From assembly GCF_014284475.1 (NCBI RefSeq), contig NZ_WJBC01000004.1, positions 1 through 64,000 of the forward strand: a stretch of 64,000 bases of DNA, given 5' to 3'. Each line of letters starts with the position of its first letter. Position 1 is the stretch's first letter. Both the position numbers and the translations under genes were made by a program. Shown in pieces: positions 17,065 through 25,889 of this stretch. Below the pieces are notes generated by a model. It did not search any database and had not been told where the DNA came from. It saw only the letters and a list, made by a program, of their open reading frames with translations. Origin of the DNA: Acetobacterium fimetarium. GTDB lineage: Bacteria; Bacillota; Clostridia; Eubacteriales; Eubacteriaceae.

Positions 17065-17775
17065 CTACCTCTTTTCATAGCTAATTAAGGTTCTGTCATC
17101 ACCAGAGTTAACTGGGTTCCATTGATTTAAAACCCGATAAACTAGGTTGTTTCTCTCAATCACATTTGCTTTTTCAGATATTCGTTTCCATATTAGTTCT
17201 ACAAAAGCTGACCGTTTATTTTCTATCAAAGTTTCAGACACGCCATCTGTCATGAGGCATAATTTAATCGGTTTATCAAAGGCATCAACTGTCATCAGTA
17301 TCCAATCTTCAAACGATCTAATATTGTTTATCCCTGTAGTCAGGTTGGCAAAATCATCATCTTTGTCTTTCAGCACTTCTGTACCCTTACCAAAATCAAA
17401 ATAAATGCTGCCATCCCCAAGCTGGCCTAGAAAAACCTTCCCCTCTACACTTACGAATGCAAATAAACAGGTTGCTCCGCATTCATTCTTTGCAAACGGA
17501 TAGATGTCCAAATTCCACATTGAATGCAAAAGTGGAATCAACAAGCGTATGTCTTCACACTTATTCTCATTCCATATCTGAAGTGCTTTTGAAACGCTCC
17601 TGCACACAGCCCTAGATCCAACTTCAGCATGAGCATGAGAACCCATTCCGTCCGAAACAACTAGAAGTGTCCCAAATTTTAATTTTTTAACCAAATAGGA
17701 ATCCTGGTTAGGGAGCCTGCTCTTTGTGTGAAGTGCTCCCATAACCGAAGAATATCCAATGCCTTCATATCTCAT
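17065..17775 (-). CDS. PP2C-family Ser/Thr phosphatase
   Basis: A 236-residue PP2C-type phosphatase. Metal-binding and signature residues are visible: NQDSY near 24, VVSDGMGSH near 38, MTDGVSE near 178 and SGDDRTLI near the C terminus. The family normally binds two Mn/Mg ions and reverses Ser/Thr phosphorylation. It lies 4 bases after the vWA gene and 11 bases before the kinase gene, so kinase and phosphatase are made together and probably oppose each other on the same target. There is no membrane segment, so it should be cytosolic. Its Shine-Dalgarno site is weak, which suggests translational coupling to the vWA gene. Confidence 0.9.
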   Translation of the reverse strand: MRYEGIGYSSVMGALHTKSRLPNQDSYLVKKLKFGTLLVVSDGMGSHAHAEVGSRAVCRSVSKALQIWNENKCEDIRLLIPLLHSMWNLDIYPFAKNECGATCLFAFVSVEGKVFLGQLGDGSIYFDFGKGTEVLKDKDDDFANLTTGINNIRSFEDWILMTVDAFDKPIKLCLMTDGVSETLIENKRSAFVELIWKRISEKANVIERNNLVYRVLNQWNPVNSGDDRTLISYEKR

Positions 17776-17779
17776 ATGA

Positions 17780-18466
17780 TTATCTTAATCCGTCAAAATT
17801 AATATTCAGAATATCGGCAGTAAACAAATCCTGTGCTACCTGATTTGGATTCTTGCTCTGGCTTCTCTGAACAGTACATGAAGAGATAAAGCGGAAGAAC
17901 TTATGAATATCAGCTGCATCCTCTACATAGCACACTTCCTTTTCAGGATGATCCAGGAACTTCTTAAGCATTCCAGTATCGGCATCAGCACCAATTGCTA
18001 AACTCCAGCGATCGCACTTAGAACTCCTTCCAGTCGAAGTAAACTTATTCAGCTTATTCTCCCAATGGTCATCATTAGGAGCTCCATCTGAAACGAGAAC
18101 TACAACTGGGCGATATGCATTCTTCGGAATCTTAGTCTTGTCTTCAATCATGTCGTATGCAACATCCAAAGCACGACCCATATACGTCATTCCACCTGCA
18201 ACCATGTCTGTGTAATTAATGTCTCGCGCAGGTGTTAACTCAGTATGGACATTTACTTCCGAGCCAAAAGTAATAATTGATACACAGATATCAGCCTGAA
18301 CAATCTGTTCCTTCCGAAAGCTATCCAGCATTTCACGAACAGAACTATTCAGTTCATCCATTTTTGCATCATATGACATTGAACCACTCACATCGAGCAG
18401 AAGAATAACCGGCAACATTCTTGCTTCAGGCATTACAAATCCATCAAATTCATTTGCATTTTCCAT
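17780..18466 (-). CDS. vWA-domain protein (TerY-like)
   Basis: This 228-residue protein is essentially one von Willebrand A domain. The metal-ion-dependent adhesion site is complete: DVSGSMS near residue 24, the Thr in GGMTYMG near 80, and VLVSDGAPND near 112. ATG 18466 is chosen because GGAGG stands 8 bases upstream; an upstream in-frame ATG has no such site. vWA domains of this type are scaffolds that bind partner proteins through Mg2+, often AAA+ ATPases of the MoxR group. It is the first gene of the leftward operon, directly beside the divergent control region, and forms the TerY-P triad with the next two genes. Confidence 0.9.
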   Translation of the reverse strand: MENANEFDGFVMPEARMLPVILLLDVSGSMSYDAKMDELNSSVREMLDSFRKEQIVQADICVSIITFGSEVNVHTELTPARDINYTDMVAGGMTYMGRALDVAYDMIEDKTKIPKNAYRPVVVLVSDGAPNDDHWENKLNKFTSTGRSSKCDRWSLAIGADADTGMLKKFLDHPEKEVCYVEDAADIHKFFRFISSCTVQRSQSKNPNQVAQDLFTADILNINFDGLR

Positions 18467-18543
18467 CGTTTTGTCCTCCATAAGATAGATGATTATATTT
18501 TCATGTATTGATTTTAAATTTACACAAATTTTTATATTCAACT

Positions 18544-18581
18544 ACTTGATATTTTAGCAAAATAGTGCAATAATATCAAGT
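18544..18581. promoter_or_regulatory. Long dyad between the operon and the divergent WYL genes
   Basis: Two 16-base arms (18544-18559 and 18566-18581) are inverted repeats matching at 14 of 16 positions, including a perfect outer ACTTGATATT / AATATCAAGT, with a 6-base spacer. The dyad is centred in the 271-base divergent intergenic region, 78 bases upstream of the vWA start. A TATAAT (18492-18497, minus) lies between it and the operon. It is the best candidate operator for the WYL regulators encoded on the other side. A second, weaker inverted repeat, AAGCCTAT / ATAGGCTT, lies at about 18617-18659. Confidence 0.5.
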
Positions 18582-18737
18582 TTAGCTAGAATTTTTGTGC
18601 ATATTGCTTTATACTGAAGCCTATAGAGAAAGTAGCCACCTCCTTTTTTGGATAGGCTTTCGTCTTCATGACGATATCTTACCATGGGGCTTTTTTTCTC
18701 CGTACTAAAAAACCTACAAAAATCAAGGAGCGATGAT

Positions 18738-20231
18738 ATGGCGAAGACAAAGAATACTCATGCATTCCAAAATGATATAAAGCATTATGACAATATCCGT
18801 GATATTCTACGTTTCTTGTACATGTATGGAAGTTACAGTAAGGAAGAATTAGTAAAAAACAAGCTGGCCAAGAGCATTAGTTCTTTTTATGACACCAAAC
18901 AGAGGATCGAAAACTATATCGATGGCGAATTTCTTCAGAAACACAAATCCACAGAAAAAGGATCAGGAAAGAAATATCGCTTCATGTATGACCCTTTTAT
19001 CTGTCCTGTCAACTATTTAGCAGAAACGTATCAGAATTGTTCCTATGTTATAGGAGACTTCATTTTCTATTTTTGCCTCATGCAAGCATTTACAGACTCA
19101 GAGTTTCGCCAGCTGCCTTATGAGTATGTAAATGATGCAGAATATGGTGAGATTGATGATTGTATGGCCTTTAATCATGAATTCACCTTAAATGAGCTTA
19201 TAACCACCATACAGCTAGTATTTGATGCAAATCAGGAACTCCTTGAAAACTGCAATCAAGTACTCTGCAATGATGAGCAAAGTGAATTAATATTCACCAT
19301 GCCTAGAGTCCGTGCGCGCATAAACGAATTAACAGATCTTGGAATTCTTATTCGCACCCAAAAAGACAGATACCGTCTTGCTGATGATATCTTTCAGAAT
19401 TTTGATGCAAATGAATTACAAGACATTCAGCTCATGACTCAATACTTTTATAATTGCTCTGTAATTACCGTCCCAGGATTCTACCTTTCTTCAACGATAG
19501 CCGAATACTCACAGGCAAATTTTATCTCTGAAACTGATGCTTTTTTCAACAAGCAGGAAAACCCTGTCTTCTTCTATAAAAACCATCGCCTGCAAAACGT
19601 TATCGATGATGATATTACCTGGGCTATTTTGGACGCAATTCACAATAGAAATGTCATACAGTATAGCTACAGAAATAAGAGCACCGAATCAAAAACATTT
19701 ACCGTTCTTCCAATAAAAGTCGTTATCGATTTGCAATATGGAAGACAGTATCTATTTGCATATGATTACGATTTCAAAGGATTTAACATCCAGCGAATTG
19801 CATCTATTTCTGACATAAAACCATCGAAAGCAGTTACCGCAAACCAAAAATACGAATTTGCTTCAAATGCAAAAGAGTACAAAGATATTCATGTTCTCTA
19901 TGATGAGCAATATCATGCCCATATGAAAAACGTGTGGAATATTGCCCGTAGTGATAGCCCTTCCACCGTCTTGATTCATTTTTGCTTCCCTGCAGATGTA
20001 TATGAAAAGAACTTAAGCAGATTACGTTCAACTTGTCACTGCGGTACTATAACTGAACTAAGAGGGAATAAAGTTGACTACACTTCTACTGTTCAATGCG
20101 AATCGGAACTGGTTCCTTGGATAAAGAGTTTCGGATCTTTTGCCACCGTGGATAAGCATATGAACCCAAATCTTTATGACAAAATGAAATCTGATTGGGA
20201 GGAGGCGTTGAAATTATATGGAACTATTTAA
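18738..20231 (+). CDS. WYL-domain transcriptional regulator
   Basis: A 497-residue regulator. The N-terminal ~80 residues look like a winged helix (DILRFLYMYGSYSKEELV then a basic recognition region). The WYL domain is at about 300-375 (AIHNRNVIQYSYRNK ... GRQYLFAYDYDFKGFNIQRIASI), and a WCX-like tail follows. WYL proteins bind ligands, often nucleic acid or nucleotides, and control defence islands. ATG 18738 has AAGGAG 7 bases upstream; an earlier ATG at 18684 has none. It is divergent from the island operon and overlaps the next gene by 14 bases. A repressor of the operon is the natural guess. Confidence 0.85.
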   Translation: MAKTKNTHAFQNDIKHYDNIRDILRFLYMYGSYSKEELVKNKLAKSISSFYDTKQRIENYIDGEFLQKHKSTEKGSGKKYRFMYDPFICPVNYLAETYQNCSYVIGDFIFYFCLMQAFTDSEFRQLPYEYVNDAEYGEIDDCMAFNHEFTLNELITTIQLVFDANQELLENCNQVLCNDEQSELIFTMPRVRARINELTDLGILIRTQKDRYRLADDIFQNFDANELQDIQLMTQYFYNCSVITVPGFYLSSTIAEYSQANFISETDAFFNKQENPVFFYKNHRLQNVIDDDITWAILDAIHNRNVIQYSYRNKSTESKTFTVLPIKVVIDLQYGRQYLFAYDYDFKGFNIQRIASISDIKPSKAVTANQKYEFASNAKEYKDIHVLYDEQYHAHMKNVWNIARSDSPSTVLIHFCFPADVYEKNLSRLRSTCHCGTITELRGNKVDYTSTVQCESELVPWIKSFGSFATVDKHMNPNLYDKMKSDWEEALKLYGTI

Positions 20232-21234
20232 TAAATACAAAAACAAAAATTTCACCTTCATTACCAACTACATTAATAGCTGCATAAACGATGAGTCTTT
20301 GACATTGACTGAGGATGAACTTCGCGAACAATTATCTGGGGCTTCTCAAAGCACATTTGAGGAATTTGTTTTGGCACTCACAAATGCATACACAGATAAC
20401 AGTGATGTAAACGCAGCTATTTTATACGAGAATGATCAGTCGAACTCTCTTCTGCCTCTCCGGCAGATAAATGTACCTATAAGAGCGACAATAGCCGAAA
20501 AGGCATGGTTATATTACATACTTCAAAATAGCAAATCAGATTTATTTCTCAGTCCTACCACAAAAGAGAAACTTGTATCGGCTTTAGAGGATGACTTTGA
20601 CAATAACCGATATCCAATAAAATTTGACTATATAGATATTCGAACATTATCTGCTGATACCAAATCGGATTTTTCGACTGAATATGTTAATAACTTTAAA
20701 ATGATAGTTTCAGCTATCAAGCAGCATCGAACGTTAACTGTCACAAATAACAGTTTTAGCGGGAAAATATATACGCAGCAGATTGTTCCCTACAAGATAG
20801 AATATGCTCTTCAATTGGATTCATTCTCCTTATCATGTTTTCCTTTGAACACCAAAAGACCTGTGAAAATGAACTTATCCAATATTTCAGATATCTCAAT
20901 CGGGGAAACACTAGAGAATTATGATGAATATCTAAATGATTTTAAGAAACAGCTTCGGGAAACAAAAGAAAAATGTCCTGTTACAATTGAAATTCAAAAT
21001 CAAGCAGAAGCTTATGACCGATGTGCATATCTTTTTTCTTCTTATGATACATTTTGCTACGACAAGGGAAATGATACCCTCATAATGAATATATATTATT
21101 ATCGATTCCAAAAAGAAGAAATCGTCCGCAACATCCTCTTTTTAGGTCGATACGTACAGGTAGTCGCTCCAGAGAATATTGTGGACGATGTTAGTTCTTC
21201 TATCAAAAAAGCTTATATGAATTATGCTGATTAA
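20218..21234 (+). CDS. Second WYL-like regulator, translationally coupled
   Basis: The 338-residue product resembles the second half of a WYL regulator: a core at about 155-230 (FKMIVSAIKQHRTLTVTNN ... PVKMNLSNISDISIG) followed by a WCX-like C-terminal domain (EAYDRCAYLFSSYDTF). The N-terminal ~100 residues are less clear and an HTH is not obvious. It starts inside the previous gene with GGAGGAGG about 10 bases upstream, so the two are co-translated and may form a heterodimer. Weak WYL conservation means it may have changed ligand or lost DNA binding. Confidence 0.7.
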   Translation: MELFNKYKNKNFTFITNYINSCINDESLTLTEDELREQLSGASQSTFEEFVLALTNAYTDNSDVNAAILYENDQSNSLLPLRQINVPIRATIAEKAWLYYILQNSKSDLFLSPTTKEKLVSALEDDFDNNRYPIKFDYIDIRTLSADTKSDFSTEYVNNFKMIVSAIKQHRTLTVTNNSFSGKIYTQQIVPYKIEYALQLDSFSLSCFPLNTKRPVKMNLSNISDISIGETLENYDEYLNDFKKQLRETKEKCPVTIEIQNQAEAYDRCAYLFSSYDTFCYDKGNDTLIMNIYYYRFQKEEIVRNILFLGRYVQVVAPENIVDDVSSSIKKAYMNYAD

Positions 21235-21506
21235 GCAGTAGCAAGTTCATAATACTCTACAAAATACGGCATCATGAAATTCAGATACTTTGATAAGTTC
21301 ATGAATGCCGTATCCTTCTTCCTGCCATACAGCACGGCGTTAATTGGTGCACCGGACATACACATTTCATAGCAATCCGTTGAATACTCTCTTGTAAAAA
21401 GATAGAGTTCATCGCCATTATGTGTTCGCAAATAATAATCCAGCTTGTTATTGGCCATCTTAGCCAAAATAGTATTGTTGGTCCTTACAGAATATTTCTT
21501 TGCCAT
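21231..21506 (-). CDS. Small hypothetical protein
   Basis: The predicted product is 91 residues from ATG 21506, with GGAGG about 6 bases upstream. A basic N terminus (MAKKYSVRTNN) precedes an aromatic-rich, mixed alpha/beta body with Cys/Met residues (TDCYEMCMSG). No domain is recognised. Its stop overlaps the stop of the second WYL gene by a few bases in convergent orientation, which is a compact arrangement typical of mobile islands. Function unknown. Confidence 0.6.
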   Translation of the reverse strand: MAKKYSVRTNNTILAKMANNKLDYYLRTHNGDELYLFTREYSTDCYEMCMSGAPINAVLYGRKKDTAFMNLSKYLNFMMPYFVEYYELATA

Positions 21507-21649
21507 ATTATTGTTCCTCCGTTTCTGATTTGTCTTTGTTTTGTTAATCACATAGTAAAGCATCACGAAGAAACATCTTTCTAAAAAACCTGGAAACAAT
21601 CATAGCATCCCCATATGCTACATCCCAGCCCATATAATCACATATCTGA

Positions 21650-21997
21650 TCACTCCATCAACACAACCAGCTTAATATGCTCCAGCGCTGCTTTCTTACC
21701 CATCTCTGTCTTTAGGCTCTTCAGAAGCTGCATTGCCAGCAGGATATCCGGATCCTCTTCCTGCTCTTCTACTTCTGATCCGTTCACCAGGTAATCTAAG
21801 GAAGTTCCAAGTTCCTTGGCAAGAACCTGAAGTACTGATACGCTGACTGCACTTGTATCATGCTCATAGAAAGAAATCACGGACTTGTTGTTCACGCCAA
21901 TCCGAAAGCCCAGCTCTTCCTGTGACCAACCCTTCTACAGGCGAAGTGCCTGGATTCTGCCTCCCATAGTTGTTGTATCGATTTTCTTATTTGCCAT
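21650..21997 (-). pseudogene. Xre-type HTH regulator interrupted by in-frame TAG
   Basis: From ATG 21997 (AAGGA upstream) the frame reads MANKKIDTTTMGGRIQALRL, then TAG at 21935-21937, then KGWSQEELGFRIGVNNKSVI and a normal Xre-type ending (LAKELGTSLDYLVNG). A single G-to-T change of a GAG codon would explain the stop, since LRLEKGWSQEEL is the usual HTH sequence. The full-length product would be 115 residues. A GTG within the recognition-helix region could restart an 81-residue remnant lacking most of the HTH. The gene is therefore probably non-functional as a regulator. Confidence 0.75.
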
Positions 21998-22057
21998 TTC
22001 TGATTCCTTCCGGTCTCGAAACCAGTCGGAATAGGAAAGTCGATTTATTCTCAGCAT

Positions 22058-22113
22058 AAAAAAAGACGCACGAGAAGAAAATCCAGTAATTACTGGTTTC
22101 TTTTCATGCGTCT
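22058..22113 (-). terminator. Long imperfect hairpin with T-run on the minus strand
   Basis: A stem of about 23 bp with few mismatches (outer AGACGCA / TGCGTCT, inner CCAGTA / TACTGG) spans 22064-22113. On the minus strand it is followed by seven T's. It lies just upstream of the broken Xre gene, so it could stop leftward transcripts before that gene, or be a small palindromic repeat element. No leftward gene directly feeds it. Confidence 0.5.
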
Positions 22114-22165
22114 GTAGGATGGCTATGTACCCGGCTTATATATCTTCTCCGGAGTCTTCCGTATC

Positions 22166-22540
22166 ATGATTTTAAACAGCGATAATGCTAAAATATCCCA
22201 TTCAGAAAGAGAATTTAAACAACAGTCAGAAATATTTCAAATACTGAATAATTTGACAACAGCAGATGGGTTTGATTATTGCTTTTATAAAGACATTACC
22301 ATAATATCAAGCATAGCCGAAAGAAAAATAAATAAAAGAGAATTAGTATTAGAATGTCAGTTTGATGGCATGGGTGATTATTGGATTCCACTTGAACAAT
22401 TCATATTATTTTTCAATTATGAAGAAGCCTCAAAAGAAAATAAGGATTTACCACTTTTTGTTAAATCGCTGAATTTCCCCAATAAACAATTCATAAAAGA
22501 CAAATTACAATTTCGAAGAAAACCACTTTGCAATTATTAA
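22166..22540 (+). CDS. Hypothetical protein, AT-rich
   Basis: A 124-residue open frame (MILNSDNAKISHSE...) with strongly AT-biased codons unlike the core genes to the right. No Shine-Dalgarno sequence is obvious before the ATG, and the frame is open for only 15 codons further upstream. Acidic and aromatic residues (FDGMGDYWIPLEQFILFFNYEE) suggest a folded protein. No family is recognised. It may be a real island gene or the 3' remnant of one. Confidence 0.4.
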   Translation: MILNSDNAKISHSEREFKQQSEIFQILNNLTTADGFDYCFYKDITIISSIAERKINKRELVLECQFDGMGDYWIPLEQFILFFNYEEASKENKDLPLFVKSLNFPNKQFIKDKLQFRRKPLCNY

Positions 22541-22622
22541 AAACCCAAAAAACTGTTTCTTGCTACACCGATATTCAAAAATATAACGGTAATAATACAC
22601 CGAAATAAGTTTATGGGTTGCA

Positions 22623-22674
22623 AAAAAACAAAAAAAAGAGCGTAAATCCTTTTATAATAAGGATTTTACGCTCT
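22623..22674 (-). terminator. Terminator after guaA
   Basis: GAGCGTAAATCCTT (22638-22651) pairs with AAGGATTTTACGCTC (22659-22673), with one bulge. On the minus strand the stem is followed by a long T-rich run. It begins within 10 bases of the guaA stop and is a strong intrinsic terminator for the guaB-guaA transcript. Confidence 0.9.
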
Positions 22675-22680
22675 TAGTAG

Positions 22681-24225
22681 CTATTCCCACTCAATCGTAG
22701 AAGGGGGCTTGGACGTAATGTCGTAAACAATGCGATTCACATGTTTAACCTCATTGACAATCCGGTTTGAGATGCTTTCCAACACATCGAAGGGTATTCT
22801 AGCCCAGTCCGAGGTCATACCGTCAACCGAGGTAACGGCTCGCAGGCCGATGGTGTAATCATAGGTTCGTTCGTCACCCATAACGCCAACGCTGCGGTTT
22901 CCCGGAAGCACGGCAAAATACTGCCAGATCTCTTCATCCAGACCGGCTTTGGCTATTTCATCACGGAAGACAAAATCCGCTTCTTTCAGGATATCCAGTT
23001 TATCTTTGGTCACGTCTCCAATCACGCGAATGGCCAATCCCGGTCCCGGGAACGGCTGACGCCAGACCAGATCGTGATCCAGACCCAGTTCTTCACCGAC
23101 GGCGCGCACTTCGTCTTTGAACAGGTTTCTAAGCGGTTCGATGAGTTCAAAATTGACATCATCCGGAAGGCCGCCGACGTTGTGATGACTCTTGATCACG
23201 GCTGCGTTTTTGGTGCCGCTTTCAATGACATCCGGATAGATGGTTCCCTGCAGCAGGAAGTCAATATCGTTGAGCTTGCTGGATTCCTCTTCAAATACCC
23301 GGATAAATTCTTCTCCGATGATTTTTCTTTTTTTCTCCGGATCACTGACCCCGGCCAATTTTCCCAGAAAGCGGTCTTCACAGTTTACACGGATGAAGTT
23401 CATGTTAAAGCGATTTTTGAAGATGGCTTCAACCTGATCCCCTTCGTCTTTTCTCAGCAAACCGTGATCGACAAAAATACAGGTCAGCTTATCGCCAATG
23501 GCTTTGTGTACCAGGGTTGCGGCAACGGATGAATCCACCCCACCGCTGAGAGCACAAAGCACCCGGCCGTCTCCCACCTGTTCTTTGATGGCTTCGATCT
23601 GTTCCTGGGCGAAGTTTTCCATGGTCCAGAGCCCTTCGCAACCACAGACATCATAGACAAAATGGTTCAGTACTGCTGTCCCGTATTGCGTATGTTCAAC
23701 TTCAGGATGGAACTGCACGGCATAGAGCTTTCGTTCTGGACATTCCATGGCAGCAGTCGGACAGGTTTCAGTGGTCGCCGTGGTTACAAAGCCATCCGGA
23801 ATTTCTTTGATGTAATTGGTATGACTCATCCAGCAGGTTGATTTTTGCGGAATACCCTTAAACAGCACCGAATCTTTCTGGATGGTTACTTCTTTTTTGC
23901 CGTACTCTCTGATGTCGGCACTGTCGGTGATGCCTTTTAACTGTTCCGCCATCAGCTGTGCTCCATAACAGATACCCAAAATAGGGATACCCAGATTATA
24001 GATTTCCGGATCGCATTTCGGTGCCCCCGGTTCATGAACGCTGGATGGTCCACCGGTAAAAATGATCCCTTTCGGATTCTTTTCCCGGATTCTTTCCGGG
24101 GTGATATCGTAGGGAACCACTTCTGAGTAAACTCTGGCTTCCCGAACGCGCCTGGCGATGAGCTGATTATACTGTGCTCCAAAATCGACAATGAGAATGA
24201 CTTCACTGTGTAATTGTTTTTTCAT
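22681..24225 (-). CDS. guaA: GMP synthase (glutamine-hydrolysing)
   Basis: GuaA converts XMP to GMP using glutamine and ATP, the last step of guanine nucleotide synthesis. The 514 residues match the usual length. The class I glutamine amidotransferase domain has the nucleophile Cys86 in GICYGAQ and the H173-P-E175 pair. The ATP-pyrophosphatase P-loop SGGVDS is at 227-232. The C-terminal dimerisation domain ends in the family-typical [10 protein letters not shown]. The gene lies 10 bases downstream of guaB and they form one operon. Its 3' end adjoins the accessory island; the end of guaA is a known integration site for mobile islands in Firmicutes. Confidence 0.98.
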   Translation of the reverse strand: MKKQLHSEVILIVDFGAQYNQLIARRVREARVYSEVVPYDITPERIREKNPKGIIFTGGPSSVHEPGAPKCDPEIYNLGIPILGICYGAQLMAEQLKGITDSADIREYGKKEVTIQKDSVLFKGIPQKSTCWMSHTNYIKEIPDGFVTTATTETCPTAAMECPERKLYAVQFHPEVEHTQYGTAVLNHFVYDVCGCEGLWTMENFAQEQIEAIKEQVGDGRVLCALSGGVDSSVAATLVHKAIGDKLTCIFVDHGLLRKDEGDQVEAIFKNRFNMNFIRVNCEDRFLGKLAGVSDPEKKRKIIGEEFIRVFEEESSKLNDIDFLLQGTIYPDVIESGTKNAAVIKSHHNVGGLPDDVNFELIEPLRNLFKDEVRAVGEELGLDHDLVWRQPFPGPGLAIRVIGDVTKDKLDILKEADFVFRDEIAKAGLDEEIWQYFAVLPGNRSVGVMGDERTYDYTIGLRAVTSVDGMTSDWARIPFDVLESISNRIVNEVKHVNRIVYDITSKPPSTIEWE

Positions 24226-24235
24226 AAATTACTCC

Positions 24236-25726
<1,491 letters not shown>

Positions 25727-25733
25727 TTAGATA

Positions 25734-25773
25734 CAAAAAAAGCAGACAATTGGCCATTGCTTTTCATCTGCTT
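25734..25773 (-). terminator. Terminator/attenuator upstream of guaB
   Basis: AAGCAGA and TCTGCTT form the stem, with an inner CAAT / ATTG helix, followed on the minus strand by seven T's. The T-run ends about 40 bases before the guaB start codon. It can terminate transcripts from the aco genes. Because a promoter-like pair lies upstream of it, it may also act as an attenuator within the guaB leader. Confidence 0.75.
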
Positions 25774-25806
25774 CGTGTATTTTCAGTAACCTTATTTATG
25801 TTTTTT

Positions 25807-25836
25807 AGTCTAACACAACTTGCTTCCGTGTGACAA
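25807..25836 (-). promoter_or_regulatory. guaB: Putative guaB promoter
   Basis: On the minus strand TTGTCA and TAGACT are separated by 18 bases. The predicted start would lie upstream of the terminator-like hairpin at 25734-25773, giving guaB a leader of about 100 bases. No purine-riboswitch core sequence is visible in that leader. Confidence 0.4.
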
Positions 25837-25889
25837 TCATTATTTTTCTGGTAACGTTATCTTTTCTCAATCCGTTTCAATCTTCGTTT

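Noticed and set aside
722-18466. Named defence systems: classical McrBC, BREX, DISARM, Zorya
   Set aside because: No methyltransferase, BrxL/PglZ, phospholipase D, ZorA/B motor or McrC-type nuclease triad is seen. Only the AAA/DUF2357 theme overlaps with McrBC.
2266-21937. TAG codons read as pyrrolysine in the two broken genes
   Set aside because: Several intact genes in the window end with TAG, no pyl genes are here, and one of the two genes also has a frameshift.
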